From Erysipelotrichaceae bacterium (lineage in GTDB: Bacteria > Bacillota_I > Bacilli_A > RFN20 > CAG-631), in NCBI GenBank assembly GCA_022767485.1, contig JALEMY010000039.1, forward strand, positions 1 to 42,266: a stretch of 42,266 nucleotides of DNA, in the 5' to 3' direction. A program made the translations under genes and the position numbers. Under the pieces are notes generated by a model that was not told the DNA's origin, did no database searches, and saw nothing but the letters and a program-made list of their open reading frames with translations. Below, piece after piece: positions 40,238-42,266 of this stretch. Every line of letters begins with the position of its first letter. Position 1 is the first letter of the stretch.

Positions 40238-42266
40238 TTATTCTTCAGTATTTTCAACGTTTGTATCGTCGTTTTCTACTACTGTAGCATCTTCATTTTC
40301 ATTGCTATGATCATTTGTTAAAGAAGTTTCTTCCTCTTCTTCATCGATTGCATCAGTTACACAAAGAGATGAAACTATTTGATTATTTGAAAGTTTTATA
40401 ATTCTAACTCCCAAAGTGTTTCTGCTAGCAACATTTACTTCTTTTAATGATGTACGAATAATAATACCAAGGTTTGTCACAACCAAAATATCTTCATCGC
40501 CATCAACCGCAACAATCTTAGCTAATTTTCCATTCTTTTCGGAAGATTTTATAGTTAAGACACCTTGTCCACCACGTTTTGTTAAACGATAGTCTTCCAT
40601 CTTTGATTTCTTACCATAACCGTTTTCTGAAATAACTAAAATATATTTTCCTTCAAGTGATGTCGCAACACCAACAACGTTTCCATCACCAACATTGATA
40701 CCTTTAACACCAGAAGCCGTTCTACCCATGCAACGAACATCTTCTTCGTTGAAACGTACCACTTTGCCATTGCTTGAAGCAATAAATATTTCTGCCAAAC
40801 CGTCTGTTAATTTTACATCTATTAGTTCATCATCTTCTTTTAAATTAATTGCTTTTTTACCATTTTGATTAATTCTTATGAATTCAGATAGATAAACACG
40901 CTTGATTATACCTTTTTTAGTTACAAATACCAATGAGTGTTCATCTGTTAAGTTTTCTTCCTCATTATTAATTGAAATAATAGAACGAATACTTTCGTTT
41001 TGATCGATTTTTAAGAAGTTAACTGCTGGAATCCCTTTTGCTGTTCTTGAATATTCAGGAATTTGATGACCACGAACTCGATATACTCTACCATAGTTAG
41101 TAAAGAATAATACATCCTCATGCGTATTAGCAGTAATGATTTTATCAACTACGTCATCATCGTTTGTCGTCATTCCCTTCATTCCTTTTCCACCACGCTT
41201 TTGTGTGCGATATGTATCAAACGGAACTCGTTTAATGTAACCTTTTACTGTCAATGTAATAATGATGTCTTCCTTTGGAATTAAATCTTCATCATCGATA
41301 TTGAATTCTCCACCAATAATTTGTGATCTTCTCTTATCAGAATACTTGTCTTTAATTTCAAGCATTTCTTTTTTGATAACCTTGTATACTTCGTTTTTAT
41401 CCGATAAAATACGTTTAAATTCTTCAATTTCAGCTTTGATTTCTTTGTATTCAGATTCGATTTTTTCAGTTTCTAACGAATTTAATTTAGAAAGAGTCAT
41501 TCCTAATACCGCTTTTGCTTGCTTTTCAGATAATGAAAATCTACTACATAATTGAATAATAGAATCATCATTGTTCTTTGCTTTTTTAATCGTATCAACA
41601 ACTTCGTCAATATTTAATAAGGCTGTAATTAAACCTTCTAAAATATGTGCTCTTTCTTCATCTTTATTCAAATCAAAACGAATTCTTCTAGAAACAACAT
41701 CAAATTGATGTTCCATATAAAATTGAAGTAATGGTTTGATACCTAACACTTTTGGTTCACCATTTACTAAAACTAACATGTTCATACCATATGAAATTTG
41801 AAGAGGAGTTAATTTAAATAATTGATTTAATACTACTTCAGCAACGACATCTTTTCTAAGTTCTATAACAACACGAATATCTTCACCAGATGATTCATCA
41901 CGAATATCCGTTAAGCCATCAATTACTTTATCTCTTGCTAAATCACCGATTTTTTCAATCATTGTTGCTTTATTTACACCATAAGGTATTTCTTCAACAA
42001 CAATTCTTGTTTTACCATTAGACATGTTTTCAATTCTTGTTTTTGAACGAATAATAATTGAGCCTTGTCCTGTTTCATAAGCTTTTACAATTCCCGATTT
42101 TTTCATGATAAATGCGCCAGTTGGGAAATCTGGTCCAGGAATAATATTTAATAACTCATGAATAGTAATATCTGGATTTTCATAAATTGCAAGTGCTGCA
42201 TCTATTGTTTCTGCAAGGTTATGTGGTGGAATATTTGTTGCCATTCCAACGGCAATTCCTGTAGCA
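40238..42266 (-). CDS. gyrA: DNA gyrase subunit A, N terminus beyond the window
   Basis: The frame runs open to the right edge; the track's start at the internal Met of AVGMATNIPPHNL is not the true start. About 675 of some 830 residues are present; the missing part holds the catalytic tyrosine. A coiled-coil region (YKEIKAEIEEFKRILSDKNEVY) precedes the DNA-wrapping beta-pinwheel. The GyrA box QKRGGKG occurs in YRTQKRGGKGMKGM, which marks GyrA rather than ParC; a second copy reads TKRGGQGV. The tail is acidic (DEEEEET, ENEDATVVENDD). Order with serS downstream fits an origin-proximal cluster. Confidence 0.96.
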   Translation of the reverse strand, partial: ATGIAVGMATNIPPHNLAETIDAALAIYENPDITIHELLNIIPGPDFPTGAFIMKKSGIVKAYETGQGSIIIRSKTRIENMSNGKTRIVVEEIPYGVNKATMIEKIGDLARDKVIDGLTDIRDESSGEDIRVVIELRKDVVAEVVLNQLFKLTPLQISYGMNMLVLVNGEPKVLGIKPLLQFYMEHQFDVVSRRIRFDLNKDEERAHILEGLITALLNIDEVVDTIKKAKNNDDSIIQLCSRFSLSEKQAKAVLGMTLSKLNSLETEKIESEYKEIKAEIEEFKRILSDKNEVYKVIKKEMLEIKDKYSDKRRSQIIGGEFNIDDEDLIPKEDIIITLTVKGYIKRVPFDTYRTQKRGGKGMKGMTTNDDDVVDKIITANTHEDVLFFTNYGRVYRVRGHQIPEYSRTAKGIPAVNFLKIDQNESIRSIISINNEEENLTDEHSLVFVTKKGIIKRVYLSEFIRINQNGKKAINLKEDDELIDVKLTDGLAEIFIASSNGKVVRFNEEDVRCMGRTASGVKGINVGDGNVVGVATSLEGKYILVISENGYGKKSKMEDYRLTKRGGQGVLTIKSSEKNGKLAKIVAVDGDEDILVVTNLGIIIRTSLKEVNVASRNTLGVRIIKLSNNQIVSSLCVTDAIDEEEEETSLTNDHSNENEDATVVENDDTNVENTEE

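Noticed and set aside
1-42266. UGA decoded as tryptophan (mycoplasma code)
   Set aside because: The tryptophan codons I read are TGG and all recognised proteins have full length under the standard code.

Overview
The window is 42,266 bp of very AT-rich DNA from a low-GC Gram-positive bacterium. Coding is dense, genes have purine-rich Shine-Dalgarno sites, and lipoproteins carry Ser/Glu-rich linkers. Class III (anaerobic) ribonucleotide reductase is present. All 32 stop codons I read are TAA (26) or TAG (6), none is TGA, and the tryptophan codons I looked at are TGG. Together this suggests an anaerobic gut-type member of the Bacilli near the Erysipelotrichia, Acholeplasmatales or RF39-like lineages; the exact taxon is inference. 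gyrA followed by serS at the right edge, both transcribed leftwards, is the order seen next to oriC in many Firmicutes, so the origin is probably not far beyond the right edge.

Layout. 1-3.5 kb: partial cysteine synthase, a membrane-anchored XRE regulator, and a glycosyltransferase/acyltransferase pair probably making a membrane glycolipid. 3.5-5.6 kb: an unusual protein with four DUF1508-type repeats fused to a Gfo/Idh/MocA oxidoreductase. 5.7-8.1 kb: a metal-handling operon with two COG0523 GTPases, one carrying six Cys/His repeats and one fused to a YcgQ-like domain, then a tiny Cys-rich membrane peptide. 8.2-10.2 kb: a lipoprotein ending in a barnase/RNase Sa-like domain, and peptide deformylase. 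10.2-11.0 kb: an IS200-type insertion whose transposase is broken by one amber codon. 11.0-15.0 kb: nrdG-nrdD-trxB, with a glutaredoxin-like domain fused to NrdD. 15.2-16.5 kb: asd and an unknown gene. 16.7-22.1 kb: a fatty-acid kinase locus with two fakB (degV) genes, fakA, two TetR regulators and a nitroreductase-like protein. 22.2-37.7 kb: one leftward operon of eight genes, described below. 37.9-42.3 kb: dusB, serS and gyrA (partial).

The largest accessory unit is the 15.5-kb operon. In order of transcription it encodes a NAGPA-type phosphodiester glycosidase lipoprotein, a 1,067-residue modular solute-binding lipoprotein, a MalF/MalG permease pair, an NHL/TPR/Yip1 membrane protein, a DUF5696-like membrane-anchored protein, and a second MalF/MalG pair whose MalF carries about 560 residues of charged helical sequence at its N terminus. 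No ATPase is encoded, so a shared MsmX-type ATPase elsewhere is expected. The parts suggest capture, cleavage and import of a large or phosphorylated glycan. This is the best candidate in the window for an undescribed system.
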